A stretch of DNA of 5,218 nt from Planctomycetota bacterium (GTDB taxonomy: Bacteria; Planctomycetota; Phycisphaerae; UBA1845). Numbering within the stretch: the first letter of the stretch is position 1; each line of letters begins with the position of its first letter. This document shows, piece after piece, positions 5,217 through 5,218 of this stretch. The DNA lies in the NCBI GenBank assembly GCA_022563055.1, contig JADFOB010000124.1, positions 1-5,218 of the forward strand. The letters are read 5' to 3'. The notes beneath the pieces are model-generated. The model saw nothing but the letters and a program-made list of their open reading frames with translations. It searched no databases and was not told where the DNA came from. Made by a program: the position numbers and the translations under genes.

Positions 5217-5218
5217 GC

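Overview
The window is GC-rich bacterial chromosome with ordinary housekeeping genes and unusually palindrome-rich intergenic spaces. The 370-residue RF2 with a frameshifted start, a cyclophilin carried on Ig/PKD-like domains behind a Sec or lipoprotein signal, a PurB of the long animal-like type, and many short palindromic repeats together suggest a member of the Planctomycetota or a related environmental lineage. This placement is inferred from protein style and remembered similarities; no search was run.

Layout, left to right. On the + strand, bases 2-313 hold the C-terminal part of a CPBP (CAAX-type) membrane protease. Its TGA overlaps the ATG of a small GNAT acetyltransferase (313-765), so the two look translationally coupled. 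Bases 766-1010 form a convergent intergenic region with four copies of a short hairpin element, two of them within a tandem repeat. On the - strand, 2124-1011 is prfB (release factor 2). It starts in another frame and needs a +1 ribosomal frameshift at CTT TGA C (2055-2049). Upstream of prfB on the same strand is an exported two-Ig-like-domain cyclophilin peptidyl-prolyl isomerase (3436-2225). The 100-bp gap between them has one hairpin over the cyclophilin stop codon and a second, perfect 14-bp hairpin.

Bases 3437-3785 separate the divergent cyclophilin gene and purB. This space is a chain of palindromic elements: a long imperfect inverted repeat centred on GTGACCGGTCAC, a cluster of mutually exclusive hairpins, and a CGGCCGCC hairpin. 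purB (adenylosuccinate lyase, 3786-5216) fills the rest and ends two bases before the window edge.

Functionally the window mixes translation termination (prfB), purine synthesis (purB), envelope protein folding (cyclophilin) and two small accessory enzymes. I see no dedicated multi-gene novel system. The features most worth a second look are the RF2 frameshift, which a simple ORF caller would miss, and the several distinct palindromic repeat types packed into the gene-free spaces.
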